Positions 16,358-24,059 of a DNA stretch of 35,955 nucleotides are shown in pieces. The notes under the pieces are model-generated. The model was not told where the DNA came from, searched no databases, and saw only the letters and a list, made by a program, of their open reading frames with translations. How positions within the stretch are numbered: the first letter of the stretch is position 1; every line of letters begins with the position of its first letter. The position numbers and the translations under genes were made by a program. This stretch comes from Candidatus Rifleibacteriota bacterium (GTDB lineage: Bacteria; Muiribacteriota; Ozemobacteria; Ozemobacterales; Ozemobacteraceae), in the NCBI GenBank assembly GCA_018818125.1, contig JAHISQ010000079.1, forward strand, positions 1-35,955. Reading direction: 5' to 3'.

Positions 16358-18217
16358 TCAGGTCCGCAAAAAGCCAGTTTCAATCTGTCTGGTAGTCAGT
16401 CTGATTACAATTGGTCGGCCGTGTGGGCAGGTAAATGGGTTTTCGGTTTTCAGCAGCTGTTCGAGCAGACTGTTCCATTCTGATTCTTCGAGCGGATTCC
16501 CGGCCTTCACTGCAGCTTTGCAGGCCATCATCTTGAGCAGGTCCGTTTTGATCTCTCGAATTGAACGACTTTCCCATCCGTTCAATACCTGTGCCAGAAC
16601 GTTCTGCAGGCTTTCTTCTTCATTGTTGTGCTTCTCTGAAACCGGAAATGCGGTCGCGTAATACTGGCCGTCGTCTTCCTGCTGAATCGAGAATCCGAGA
16701 TCCTTGAGCTCGTCAAGATGATCCTTTATAACCATGCGCTCTGAAGGCAGCAGTTTGAGCGGCACCGGAAACAGCAGCGGTTGTGCTGCTATCGGCATGT
16801 CGCGGTAGGTGTTGGTGTATTGATCGAATAAAATGCGTTCGTGGGCGGCATGCTGGTCGACAATGAACAGTCCTTTGTTGTCTTCGCCGAGAAGATAAGA
16901 GTTTTTGAGTTGTGCCAGAATTTTCGGGTGCTCGAGTTTAGCCACTGGCTCAAAAGCTGTTGCCAACTGAGTTGGTCGCGGCCCGAGGCGTTCGGCATCA
17001 ATGTCTTTTATCTCATAAAAACGCTCTTCGTTACTGCCCGTTATCCTGACCGGCTGCATCGTCGGTGGTGTTCCGAAAATCGATCCTGCTGAAAATGTTG
17101 TCGGGGTAGCTGACACAGAGTGCCCAGGGCTTTCTGCAGCGGCTTCGTATTCTGGAAGGTTGGGTGTGGCTAGCTCGCTTTGTGCAGTTGCACCGGGAGC
17201 AGAGACCATGCGCAGGCCAGAAAGACTTGCCTGAACTGTTTCCCATATTGTCGAGAAAACCCAGCGCTCATCTTTGAAGCGAATCTCGGTTTTTTGCGGA
17301 TGTACGTTGACATCGATCAGGGCTGGTGGTACGCGCAGATCTAAAATCAGCACGGGGTAGCGCCCTCTTGGAAAGAATGCTGAAATCGCTTTGTTGATCG
17401 CCTGAGTGAGCAGCTTGGTTTTGACCACGCGGCGATTAACCAGCGTAGTCATGTATCGGGCCGCGTTGCGTGGCTGATTTGGCGGTGAAATGAAGCCGCG
17501 CAGCGACATGCCGCCCTGCGCGATCGCAGCGGGCTCTTTGAGCGCAACCAGATCTCGGGTAACTTCTGGTCCGTAGACAGCGAGAATGGCATCGCTGAGG
17601 TTGCCGCTTCCGTTGGTGGCGGCGACCAGAACGTTGCTGTTCGTGAATTTAAAAGCGATCTCGGGGTAACCCATCATGTAATGGCAGACAATATCTGAAA
17701 TCTGCGCCATTTCGGCACCAGTGCTCTTTAAAAACTTGCGGCGGGCCGGCACGTTGTAAAACAGGTTTTTCACCTGAATACGGGTGCCTCTCGGAAAAGA
17801 ATCGTTGTCGACACTGACTATGCGCCCGCCGTCAAGAGTCACGCGAGTTGCGGTTTCTTCGCTGTCGTGGCGGGTGACAAGCGTCACACGCGCGACTGAC
17901 GCTATTGTTGGCAACGCTTCGCCGCGGAAGCCCAGAGAGGCGATATGTTCAAGCTCGGCATCATCGACGATTTTGCTGGTTGCATGCGGAGTAAAAGCGA
18001 GTCCTGCATCCTGCCGCGTCATACCTTCGCCGTTGTCGGTAATTTCTATGAGCTTTTGCCCACCTTCTTTGACTTCGATTTCAATACGGCTGGCATTGGC
18101 ATCGATGGCGTTTTCGATGAGTTCCTTGACGACCGAGGCTGGACGCTCTACTACCTCACCAGCAGCTATTCTGCAGATGATTTCTTCAGAAAGAATCTTT
18201 ATTTTTCCGGTTGCCAT
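16358..18217 (-). CDS. mutL: DNA mismatch repair protein MutL, endonuclease type
   Basis: 619 residues. The GHKL ATPase domain shows KELIENAIDA (N36), ITDNGEGM (D61-G65) and LGFRGEALPTIASV (from 95), then NPARR-like NVPARRKFLKS and DVNVHPQKTEIRF. A proline/serine linker (about 345-420) leads to the C-terminal dimerisation domain. This has DQHAAHERILFD (454-465), ACKAAVKAGNPL and CPHGRP (597-602), the metal-binding motifs of nicking MutL proteins. No mutH is in the window. The last acidic residue of the DQHA(x)2E(x)4E motif is Asp here, a conservative change. The start at 18217 has GAGGAG upstream and follows the tsaD stop by 9 nt. It couples MutS mismatch recognition to strand incision. Confidence 0.97.
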   Translation of the reverse strand: MATGKIKILSEEIICRIAAGEVVERPASVVKELIENAIDANASRIEIEVKEGGQKLIEITDNGEGMTRQDAGLAFTPHATSKIVDDAELEHIASLGFRGEALPTIASVARVTLVTRHDSEETATRVTLDGGRIVSVDNDSFPRGTRIQVKNLFYNVPARRKFLKSTGAEMAQISDIVCHYMMGYPEIAFKFTNSNVLVAATNGSGNLSDAILAVYGPEVTRDLVALKEPAAIAQGGMSLRGFISPPNQPRNAARYMTTLVNRRVVKTKLLTQAINKAISAFFPRGRYPVLILDLRVPPALIDVNVHPQKTEIRFKDERWVFSTIWETVQASLSGLRMVSAPGATAQSELATPNLPEYEAAAESPGHSVSATPTTFSAGSIFGTPPTMQPVRITGSNEERFYEIKDIDAERLGPRPTQLATAFEPVAKLEHPKILAQLKNSYLLGEDNKGLFIVDQHAAHERILFDQYTNTYRDMPIAAQPLLFPVPLKLLPSERMVIKDHLDELKDLGFSIQQEDDGQYYATAFPVSEKHNNEEESLQNVLAQVLNGWESRSIREIKTDLLKMMACKAAVKAGNPLEESEWNSLLEQLLKTENPFTCPHGRPIVIRLTTRQIETGFLRT

Positions 18218-18226
18218 ATTGTCTCC

Positions 18227-19237
18227 TCAAAAGTGGTAGGGGCCGCCCATTTCCCAGTTGGCTACGGCATTGACCGCAAGACTGTTGGCTGGCGCCAGAT
18301 GCGCGGTAAAAAAACCATGCGCGGCAATCATCGCCGCGTTGTCAGTGCATAGATGCAGGGTTGGCAACAGCAGTTCGGCGTGATGCTTTTTTGCTAACTT
18401 CAGCATTGAGTTGCGCAATACCGTATTGGCAGCCACGCCGCCCGCCAGAATCAGTCTGCGGGCTTTGGTTTCTTTTAGTGCCAGACCGACTTTTTCGACA
18501 AATATATCGCTGACTGCCAGCTGCAGACTGGCGCACAGATCAGGCAGACTCAAATTGTCTCCTTCATGAGCGACAACTCGCATAACTGCAGTTTTGAGGC
18601 CGCTAAAACTGAAGATGTAGCCTTTGCCTGACATCGGCCGCGGCAGCGTATAACGCTTCTGGTCACCGTTTTCGCCGGTTTTCTGAATGACGGGTCCACC
18701 CGGGTAGCCAAGCTGAAGATGGCGCGCCACCTTGTCGAACAGCTCTCCGGGTGCATCGTCGAGTGTTCGCCCGAGGCAGTTATACTGGCGCGGACCTTCG
18801 ACAAACACCAGATTGGCATGCCCACCCGAAACAATCAGGCCCAGGAAAGGGTATTCAGGTTCACGCCCAGCTGTCAGAAAAGATGCGGTTAAATGTGCTT
18901 CTATATGATTTACCGGAATCAAAGGCTTGCCGGTATACCATGCCAGTGCTTTGGCAGTGCTTAGGCCTACCAGTAGCGGGCCGAGCAATCCCGGTCCTGA
19001 AGTTACAGCGATCTGCCCGATTTCTTCGAGTTGAATGCCAGAGCTGTCGAGGCAATCACGCAGCAGCGGTAAAACTGTTTCAAGATGCTTTCTTGACGCG
19101 ACTTCTGGTACAACTCCGCCAAAACGTCGGTGGATCTCGATCTGTGACGAAACCAGACTGCTAATGACTCTGGTGCCGTTTTCGACAAGAGCGATCGAGG
19201 TGTCGTCGCACGAAGATTCTATGCCGAGTGTTATCAT
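18227..19237 (-). CDS. tsaD: tRNA N6-adenosine threonylcarbamoyltransferase TsaD
   Basis: Catalytic subunit that transfers threonylcarbamoyl from TC-AMP to A37 of tRNAs reading ANN codons (t6A). It has 336 residues. The family opening ITLGIESSCDDTSIALV, the metal histidines H111 and H115 in NHIEAHL, the ISGGH-like VSGGHANLV, the GYPGGP and FSFSGLKTAV segments and a late DNAAMIA are all present. The ATG overlaps the tsaB stop as ATGA, so translation is coupled. Together with TsaB and TsaE it provides the transferase complex; tsaC (TC-AMP synthesis) is not in this window. Confidence 0.98.
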   Translation of the reverse strand: MITLGIESSCDDTSIALVENGTRVISSLVSSQIEIHRRFGGVVPEVASRKHLETVLPLLRDCLDSSGIQLEEIGQIAVTSGPGLLGPLLVGLSTAKALAWYTGKPLIPVNHIEAHLTASFLTAGREPEYPFLGLIVSGGHANLVFVEGPRQYNCLGRTLDDAPGELFDKVARHLQLGYPGGPVIQKTGENGDQKRYTLPRPMSGKGYIFSFSGLKTAVMRVVAHEGDNLSLPDLCASLQLAVSDIFVEKVGLALKETKARRLILAGGVAANTVLRNSMLKLAKKHHAELLLPTLHLCTDNAAMIAAHGFFTAHLAPANSLAVNAVANWEMGGPYHF

Positions 19238-19869
19238 TTCTTTTCCTCGAATTTGCGCTCTGCCTGCGACTGAATTACATACATGGGCAATACGCCGAGA
19301 ATGTCGTCAAATTTTTTCGTTCCCTGGGTCTGCTTGCTCAGAAGAAAGTCGTGTAGAGCCTGCTGAGTCGGCTCAAGTCTTCTCAGGCCAGGCATGTCGC
19401 ATTTTATGCTGAACGCATTTGTGCCACTAACTTCATCGCGGTTGCACAGCTGTGCTGGTTCGTATTTCAAGTCGTCGCCGTCAGCCAGTGCAGAAACTAC
19501 GAAGGCCTTGTCAATAAGAGTGGGCAGAACAAGCTTAATCTCGCCGTTTATACCCTGCAGATGCAGTGTTCTGAGAGACCACCCGAAAATATCAAGGCCA
19601 ATAAGCGGTTTGTCGCTGATAAATGCAAGAGTTCGAAAGAAACCGGCCGCTACGCGCAAGCCGGTCAGGCTGCCTGGTCCGGTGCAGACGGCAAGCAGGT
19701 CGAGGTCGGCAAAAGTGCATCCAGCCTCAGCCAGCATTTTGTCGCAGATCTCGCTTATGCGTGCGCCAAGGTTGCGGTCGGTATCAAAACTATGCCCGAA
19801 GAATCTGTTGCCATCGCCAAACTGGCTGAAAGTAGTGTTTTCTGAAGCGTCTAAGAAAAGATAGCGCAT
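19234..19869 (-). CDS. tsaB: tRNA threonylcarbamoyladenosine biosynthesis protein TsaB
   Basis: 211 residues. ASKHA-fold partner and scaffold of TsaD. The N-terminus MRYLFLDASENTTFSQF and the signature CTGPGSLTGLRVAAGFFRTLAF match the TsaB family. The second half is divergent, as is common. ATG 19869 is used because AAGGA lies upstream, inside the end of tsaE; an in-frame ATG at 19887 would overlap tsaE more and has no ribosome site. The gene is 2 nt from tsaE and overlaps tsaD. No rimI follows, unlike in many genomes. Confidence 0.93.
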   Translation of the reverse strand: MRYLFLDASENTTFSQFGDGNRFFGHSFDTDRNLGARISEICDKMLAEAGCTFADLDLLAVCTGPGSLTGLRVAAGFFRTLAFISDKPLIGLDIFGWSLRTLHLQGINGEIKLVLPTLIDKAFVVSALADGDDLKYEPAQLCNRDEVSGTNAFSIKCDMPGLRRLEPTQQALHDFLLSKQTQGTKKFDDILGVLPMYVIQSQAERKFEEKK

Positions 19870-19871
19870 GG

Positions 19872-20312
19872 TCAGGGTTCCTTCCATGTCCAGCTGATCA
19901 GCCGTTCAAGCTCTGATTCAGGGTCGGGTTGTTCGATGCAGACCTCAAGGTGTGGTAGCTTCTGAAGTTCGACAACCCGTTCCGCCCATTCCACCAGACA
20001 TGGATTGCCGGTTTGTAGTATTTCGAAAAGTCCGATGTCGATGACTTCTTCAAAGCAGTTAATACGGTATAGATCAAGATGATACAGCGTTACAGCGCCG
20101 TTTCGATATTCATTCATCAGTGTATATGACGGGCTTGATACGTGGCAGTCGATGCTTAGGCCGCGCGCAAACCCGCGGGCAAAAAGGGTTTTTCCCGCGC
20201 CCAACCCGCCATGCAGCAATACTAAGGCTTTAGGGTGTTGCTGTGCAAGCAGTCCTGCAATTTCCAGGGTTTGCTCCGGTGAATGACTGTGTAATGGCTG
20301 CTCGTACTTCAT
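19872..20312 (-). CDS. tsaE: t6A biosynthesis ATPase TsaE
   Basis: 146 residues. P-loop ATPase that cycles the TsaBD complex during t6A synthesis. Walker A GGLGAGKT is at 35-42, preceded by the VLLHG strand and followed by SPSYTLMNEY and LYHLDLYRI, with the Walker B-like PCLVEWAERV. Its ATG shares one base with the stop of the upstream helicase gene (TGATG). tsaE, tsaB and tsaD follow directly in that order. Confidence 0.97.
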   Translation of the reverse strand: MKYEQPLHSHSPEQTLEIAGLLAQQHPKALVLLHGGLGAGKTLFARGFARGLSIDCHVSSPSYTLMNEYRNGAVTLYHLDLYRINCFEEVIDIGLFEILQTGNPCLVEWAERVVELQKLPHLEVCIEQPDPESELERLISWTWKEP

Positions 20313-22612
20313 CAGTCTCTAAGTTCGGTTGCCAGAACAATATCGCGGTTTATGGCGGCCAGGCAATTAAGCAGCTTGTCACGTAAACTCTGGTCTTTTA
20401 CTGCATCGCGAATCTGTCTGATCAGATCGATGACCTGTCTAAAAGCCCTTATCAGATCGCCTTCCGGGATGTCACACATTGCCATCATATCTTCAAAGGC
20501 GCTGCCATTACTCCAGGCCAGTATGACATGGCAGATTCGCGTTTCGAGAGGCTTAATGAAAGGGTGCTGACGTGCCAGGGAATTAACAAAGCCCCGCGCG
20601 CTTTTGACCTTCTCGGGCAGTTTCGAAATTGAGCGTGGTTGCTCATTGTTGTTGCCTCGACGGCGGTGTTCGTAAATCAGCGATAAACAGATCGCATTGA
20701 TTTCGTGTTCGTCACATTCATGGAAATAGCCGGCAAAATAGAGTTCAGTAACTGTGATTTCTTCAGTGTGAATGCGGCTGGCAAGCTCACCGCGCGCGAG
20801 CAGACCTTTCTCATCGATATAGCCGAGCTGGCGCAGCAGTTCGAGTTTTCTTTCGTAGAGCGGCAATTGTAGTTCGCCCTGCTCTTCAAGCAGGCCACGC
20901 CAGTAGTCGAGCTTCTTTTTGAGCCTGGCAGCCTGGTAGAAACGCGCAGTACATTTGCTTAGACTGCGGCATTTGCCGCAGATAAAGGTCTTTTCCTGAT
21001 CGCTTAGTTCCTGGTGAGAAATGGCAAATTGCTTCTCGATATCAGCCTGGTAAGAGCGGCTGCGTTTTCCGCGCATGCCGAAGCGGATGTCGTCGAGCTG
21101 GTGGTTCATGGTGTCGATCTTCGCCTGTTTCTTTTTGTAAAAGACCATGAATTCTTCAAAATCATTCTTCTTCTCGGGGCAGCGTGGGGCTACCTGCTCA
21201 ATTTCGAGACGCATTTTGGCTACCTTCTCGGTAAGCTCAGGCAGCTTCTTATTAGCCTGAAACTGCGCAAAATTCCGTTTGAGAATCATGCGAACCTCTT
21301 CTGATTTGTGACCAGAATAAAGGTTAAGAACGCTGTTGAAAGACAGATCGAACTGACTCAGCAATGGCTCAATGTCGCCGTAAACCAGATTCTGCAGCTC
21401 TTCGAGTGAAAGATCGCGCGGCAGGTGCGGAACAACAACCCAGCCGGTCTTGTCGATGCCACGTCGCCCGGCTCGCCCCGAAATCTGTGTGAATTCAAGA
21501 GATTGCATGGGCCTGAACGAGCGCCCGTCATACTTTTTGAGAGCATCGTAGGCAACGCTGCGCGCCGGCATGTTAACGCCAACCGCAAAGGTTTCGGTTA
21601 CGAAAAGTACTTTGAGAATACGTTCGGCAAAAAGCACTTCGACGAGTTCCTTGAGCTGAGGAAGCAGGCCGGCATGGTGTCTGCCAACGCCATGAATAAG
21701 CTCTTCACGAAGATTCTGTGCGGTTTCGAGGTTGTGTAACTGGTATTTTTCGATACAGTTGTCGACCATTTCCTCAATGTGTTCTTTTTCCTGCTGTGTG
21801 GTGAAATCCATTTTGCGAGCGGTATCCATCGCCAGTTTGTCGGCCAGTGCCCGCGAAAATACAAAGTAGAGCAGCGGCAGGCGATCCTGTATGCGCAACT
21901 GCTTGATTGTGTCGAAATGTCTGAAATCGCCTTCCTTCTTTGCGAATCTATCGCGCGGGCCTTCGGTTAATGCCGATTTGCCGCGTAATTTACTGCGCAG
22001 ATCCTTAAAAGTCAGCAGTTGCTTGTTGTAACTGAAAAGAAACGACAGTGGCACTGCGCGCTGATTGTGGCTGATAACCTTGACCTGGTGGTCAATGACC
22101 GATTCAATCCAGCGGGCCAGTTCGTCACAGTTTGGGATCGTCGCCGACAACGCCAGAAACCTTACTGTTTTCGGCGAAAAAATGATTGATTCTTCCCAGA
22201 CCGTGCCGCGTTCGATATCGCCGAGAAAGTGAATCTCGTCGAAAATGACATACGCAACGTCGGCGATGGCTTCAGGATCTTCAATCGCCATATTACGGTA
22301 AACTTCGGTGGTTACAATCAACGCCTGAGCGTCACGGTTGACAACAACATCGCCAGTAAGAATCCCGACCTTGTCGCCATACAGGCGTGAAAAGTCGCGA
22401 TATTTCTGATTCGATAGCGCCTTGATCGGCGAAGTGTAGATAATGCGCTGGTCGGTTTTGAGCACTTTTTCTATGAGATATTCGGCCACCAGGGTTTTTC
22501 CTGAACCGGTAGGTGCCGAGAGAACCAGCGAATGACCGTTTTCAATCTCGGTGATAGACTGTATCTGAAATTCATCGAGAACATAATCACGGTATTTTAC
22601 GTTTAATTCCAT
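20312..22612 (-). CDS. Ski2-like DEIH-box superfamily 2 helicase
   Basis: 766 residues. Motif I APTGSGKT (33-40), Ia TSPIKALSNQKYRDF, II DEIH (125-128), III LSATIPN (155-161), a motif IV region, HHAGLLP, V TETFAVGVNMPA and VI QISGRAGRRG are all present in Ski2/Mtr4 order. A C-terminal helical region follows, as in bacterial HelY-type proteins. A small cysteine cluster, CGKC-x6-C, lies near residues 543-555 in an insert and may bind a metal. Probably an ATP-driven RNA (or RNA/DNA) 3'-5' helicase; the substrate is not known. First gene of the operon with tsaE, tsaB, tsaD, mutL and miaA. Start at 22612; AAGGAAA is rather far upstream (about 18 nt), so the start is slightly uncertain. Confidence 0.9.
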   Translation of the reverse strand: MELNVKYRDYVLDEFQIQSITEIENGHSLVLSAPTGSGKTLVAEYLIEKVLKTDQRIIYTSPIKALSNQKYRDFSRLYGDKVGILTGDVVVNRDAQALIVTTEVYRNMAIEDPEAIADVAYVIFDEIHFLGDIERGTVWEESIIFSPKTVRFLALSATIPNCDELARWIESVIDHQVKVISHNQRAVPLSFLFSYNKQLLTFKDLRSKLRGKSALTEGPRDRFAKKEGDFRHFDTIKQLRIQDRLPLLYFVFSRALADKLAMDTARKMDFTTQQEKEHIEEMVDNCIEKYQLHNLETAQNLREELIHGVGRHHAGLLPQLKELVEVLFAERILKVLFVTETFAVGVNMPARSVAYDALKKYDGRSFRPMQSLEFTQISGRAGRRGIDKTGWVVVPHLPRDLSLEELQNLVYGDIEPLLSQFDLSFNSVLNLYSGHKSEEVRMILKRNFAQFQANKKLPELTEKVAKMRLEIEQVAPRCPEKKNDFEEFMVFYKKKQAKIDTMNHQLDDIRFGMRGKRSRSYQADIEKQFAISHQELSDQEKTFICGKCRSLSKCTARFYQAARLKKKLDYWRGLLEEQGELQLPLYERKLELLRQLGYIDEKGLLARGELASRIHTEEITVTELYFAGYFHECDEHEINAICLSLIYEHRRRGNNNEQPRSISKLPEKVKSARGFVNSLARQHPFIKPLETRICHVILAWSNGSAFEDMMAMCDIPEGDLIRAFRQVIDLIRQIRDAVKDQSLRDKLLNCLAAINRDIVLATELRD

Positions 22613-22645
22613 AGTATGATGTTTTGTGTTTCCTTGATAAAAATT

Positions 22646-22796
22646 AGGTGGCTCTTATGGCTTTAGCCATTAGAGCCACGTATCCCGTAGTGCTCACCGG
22701 GCAGGTGGCTCTTATGGCTTTAGCCATTAGATCCATGTATCCCGTAGTGCTCATCGGACAGGTGGCTCTTATGACTTTAACCAGTAGTGCTACGAC
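22646..22796 (+). repeat. Tandem 57-nt double-hairpin intergenic repeats (two full, one partial)
   Basis: Units begin at 22646, 22703 and 22760, exactly 57 nt apart; the third fades after about 37 nt. Each unit holds a near-perfect palindrome (first copy 22648-22679: GTGGCTCT and ATGGCT arms with AGCCAT and AGAGCCAC, 14 of 15 pairs) followed by a smaller CCCG/CGGG hairpin. Single relatives lie at 11013-11069 and, inverted, at 31750-31796. The array sits between lptA and the helicase gene, so it is in the leader or spacer of the operon on the - strand. It looks like a REP-type element. Confidence 0.88.
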
Positions 22797-22877
22797 AACG
22801 CGGCTTTAGATTATACCTCATCCATTGCCAAGCTTCAATACCCTGATAAGTGCCGCAGGGCAAACGCCTAAAATACT

Positions 22878-22903
22878 GGATTCCGGGTCCGCGCCGGGAA
22901 TCG
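22878..22903 (-). terminator. Hairpin just after lptA, possible terminator
   Basis: ATTCCGG and CC(G)GGAAT arms with a GC-rich loop begin about 4 nt beyond the lptA-like stop. The sequence resembles the common 'GATTCCGGG...CCGGGAATC' dispersed palindrome. The - strand U tract after it is weak (TATTTTAG). Confidence 0.45.
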
Positions 22904-22906
22904 GTA

Positions 22907-23608
22907 TTATTCAGAGACAAGTTCGCGGGTCTCAGTGTTGTAGGTTATTTTCTGGCCTTCGAGGATGCGTTTTTCCATTTTGCCGGTTTTTTTGTTGGGT
23001 TCCTGAGTTTCAACCATCGCATCGCCAGAAAGTATTGCGGTTGCACTTTCCTTGAGGTAGTCGAGGCGATGTCCACGTCCGAAGCGCTCTTTGTCGCGAA
23101 TTCTTACATTGCCGCTGAAGATCATGCGGTTGCTGTCGCGAAAGCCCAGCATTTCGTCAGCTGTGATAACGACCCAGGAATATGTCGCCAGATCCCATGA
23201 TCGCTCTTCAATCTTGACATTAACACTGTCGGAAGCGTTAAATCTGCCCTTGTCGCTGTCAAAATAGATACTGCGAGCTTCCAGATTGGTCTCGCGAATC
23301 ATTTTGCTTTCCGGAACCGTCGCACGGCGATAAAGGCGTGGCGTCAGACTGGCCAGCAGCCAGCGTGGGGAATTGCTGACTATTGCCCGGTTGCAGGTCA
23401 GGATATCACCTTCGCGGGTTGCTCTCACATCGCCTTCGAGCGTGGCAATACCGTCTTTTACCAGCATGGTATTAGCGGTAATAACTATGTCCGGCTTTGT
23501 ATCAGGTATGTGAAAGGTATCGCTGGCCGGTTCGAAAGAGACTGCCAGTGCGCTTAATGTAAAGCACAGCAGTGTCGCCGCCAATAGAATAACCGACTGT
23601 TTTTTCAT
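22907..23608 (-). CDS. LptA/OstA-like periplasmic protein
   Basis: 233 residues. A signal peptide (about 1-22, ILLAATLLCFTLSALA) is followed by two OstA-type beta stretches: ITANTMLVKDGIATLEGDVRATREGD and MIFSGNVRIRDKERFGRGHRLDY. This is the pattern of the LptA/LptC/LptD-N jellyroll that carries lipopolysaccharide across the periplasm. A lipid-transport role is inferred; neither lptB nor lptC adjoins it, and LptA, an LptC-like or an OstA paralogue are all possible. There is no ribosome site before ATG 23608, but a near-consensus promoter ends 6 nt before it, predicting a leaderless message. Confidence 0.8.
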   Translation of the reverse strand: MKKQSVILLAATLLCFTLSALAVSFEPASDTFHIPDTKPDIVITANTMLVKDGIATLEGDVRATREGDILTCNRAIVSNSPRWLLASLTPRLYRRATVPESKMIRETNLEARSIYFDSDKGRFNASDSVNVKIEERSWDLATYSWVVITADEMLGFRDSNRMIFSGNVRIRDKERFGRGHRLDYLKESATAILSGDAMVETQEPNKKTGKMEKRILEGQKITYNTETRELVSE

Positions 23609-23614
23609 ACGCGC

Positions 23615-23643
23615 ATTATATCTTATCTCTCAACTGATATCAA
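23615..23643 (-). promoter_or_regulatory. Near-consensus sigma70 promoter giving a predicted leaderless transcript
   Basis: On the - strand TTGATA (23643-23638), a 17-nt spacer and a perfect TATAAT (23620-23615). Transcription would begin about 7 nt further, at or next to the A of the ATG at 23608. Confidence 0.75.
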
Positions 23644-23706
23644 TCTTAACCGCAGATTACACGGATTAACTCAGATGAATTGCGGTCTGCTTGCGCAAGT
23701 TGCTTC

Positions 23707-23770
23707 AATCACCCTGGCACCTCTGTCATGCAGCGCCAGAGTATCTTCCCATATCCTGTGGGAGACTGCG
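23707..23770 (+). repeat. 64-nt dispersed repeat, copy A
   Basis: Matches 29610-29673 at 56 of 64 positions by hand count, both opening AATCACCCTGGC and sharing CAGCGCCAGAGTATC. It contains a CTGGC/GCCAG hairpin. It lies in the 450-nt gap between lptA and glgP, which otherwise holds decayed 'ccgcagattacacggatt' and 'cctttgtgcgaaa' type dispersed sequence and no gene. Confidence 0.7.
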
Positions 23771-23986
23771 CTATCTGTGGTTCGGTTCGTTTTTTTTTAA
23801 CCTGTTTTTTGTGTTTTCGCGCCTTTGTGCGAAATTTTCAGCACTTATATGACAATAAGTGTTGCGCCGGGTGAGCTCAGTCCGCGAATAAAACCCTGTG
23901 CTAAATTTGTTGTGTAGAATGAGTTTGATTTGTTTGCTGGAGCTGGAGTCCGAGGGCACCTGTTTAGGGCGGGCGGTAAATTGTGC

Positions 23987-24016
23987 TTGCGGATATTGCC
24001 GGGCAAATGGTATAAA
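23987..24016 (+). promoter_or_regulatory. Candidate promoter of glgP
   Basis: TTGCGG (23987-23992), an 18-nt spacer and TATAAA (24011-24016), with transcription expected near 24023, about 37 nt before the chosen ATG. Moderate match by eye. Confidence 0.4.
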
Positions 24017-24059
24017 AGTCACATCATATTACATGCTAACACAGGAGGCCTGTCCCCTA

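Noticed and set aside
22648..22796. Tandem 57-nt units as a CRISPR array
   Set aside because: The repeats are contiguous with no unique spacers, and no cas genes are nearby.
23898..24059. 54-codon N-terminal extension of glgP with several Cys
   Set aside because: No family likeness. It would span the candidate promoter, and the ATG at 24060 has a good ribosome site and the standard N-terminus.
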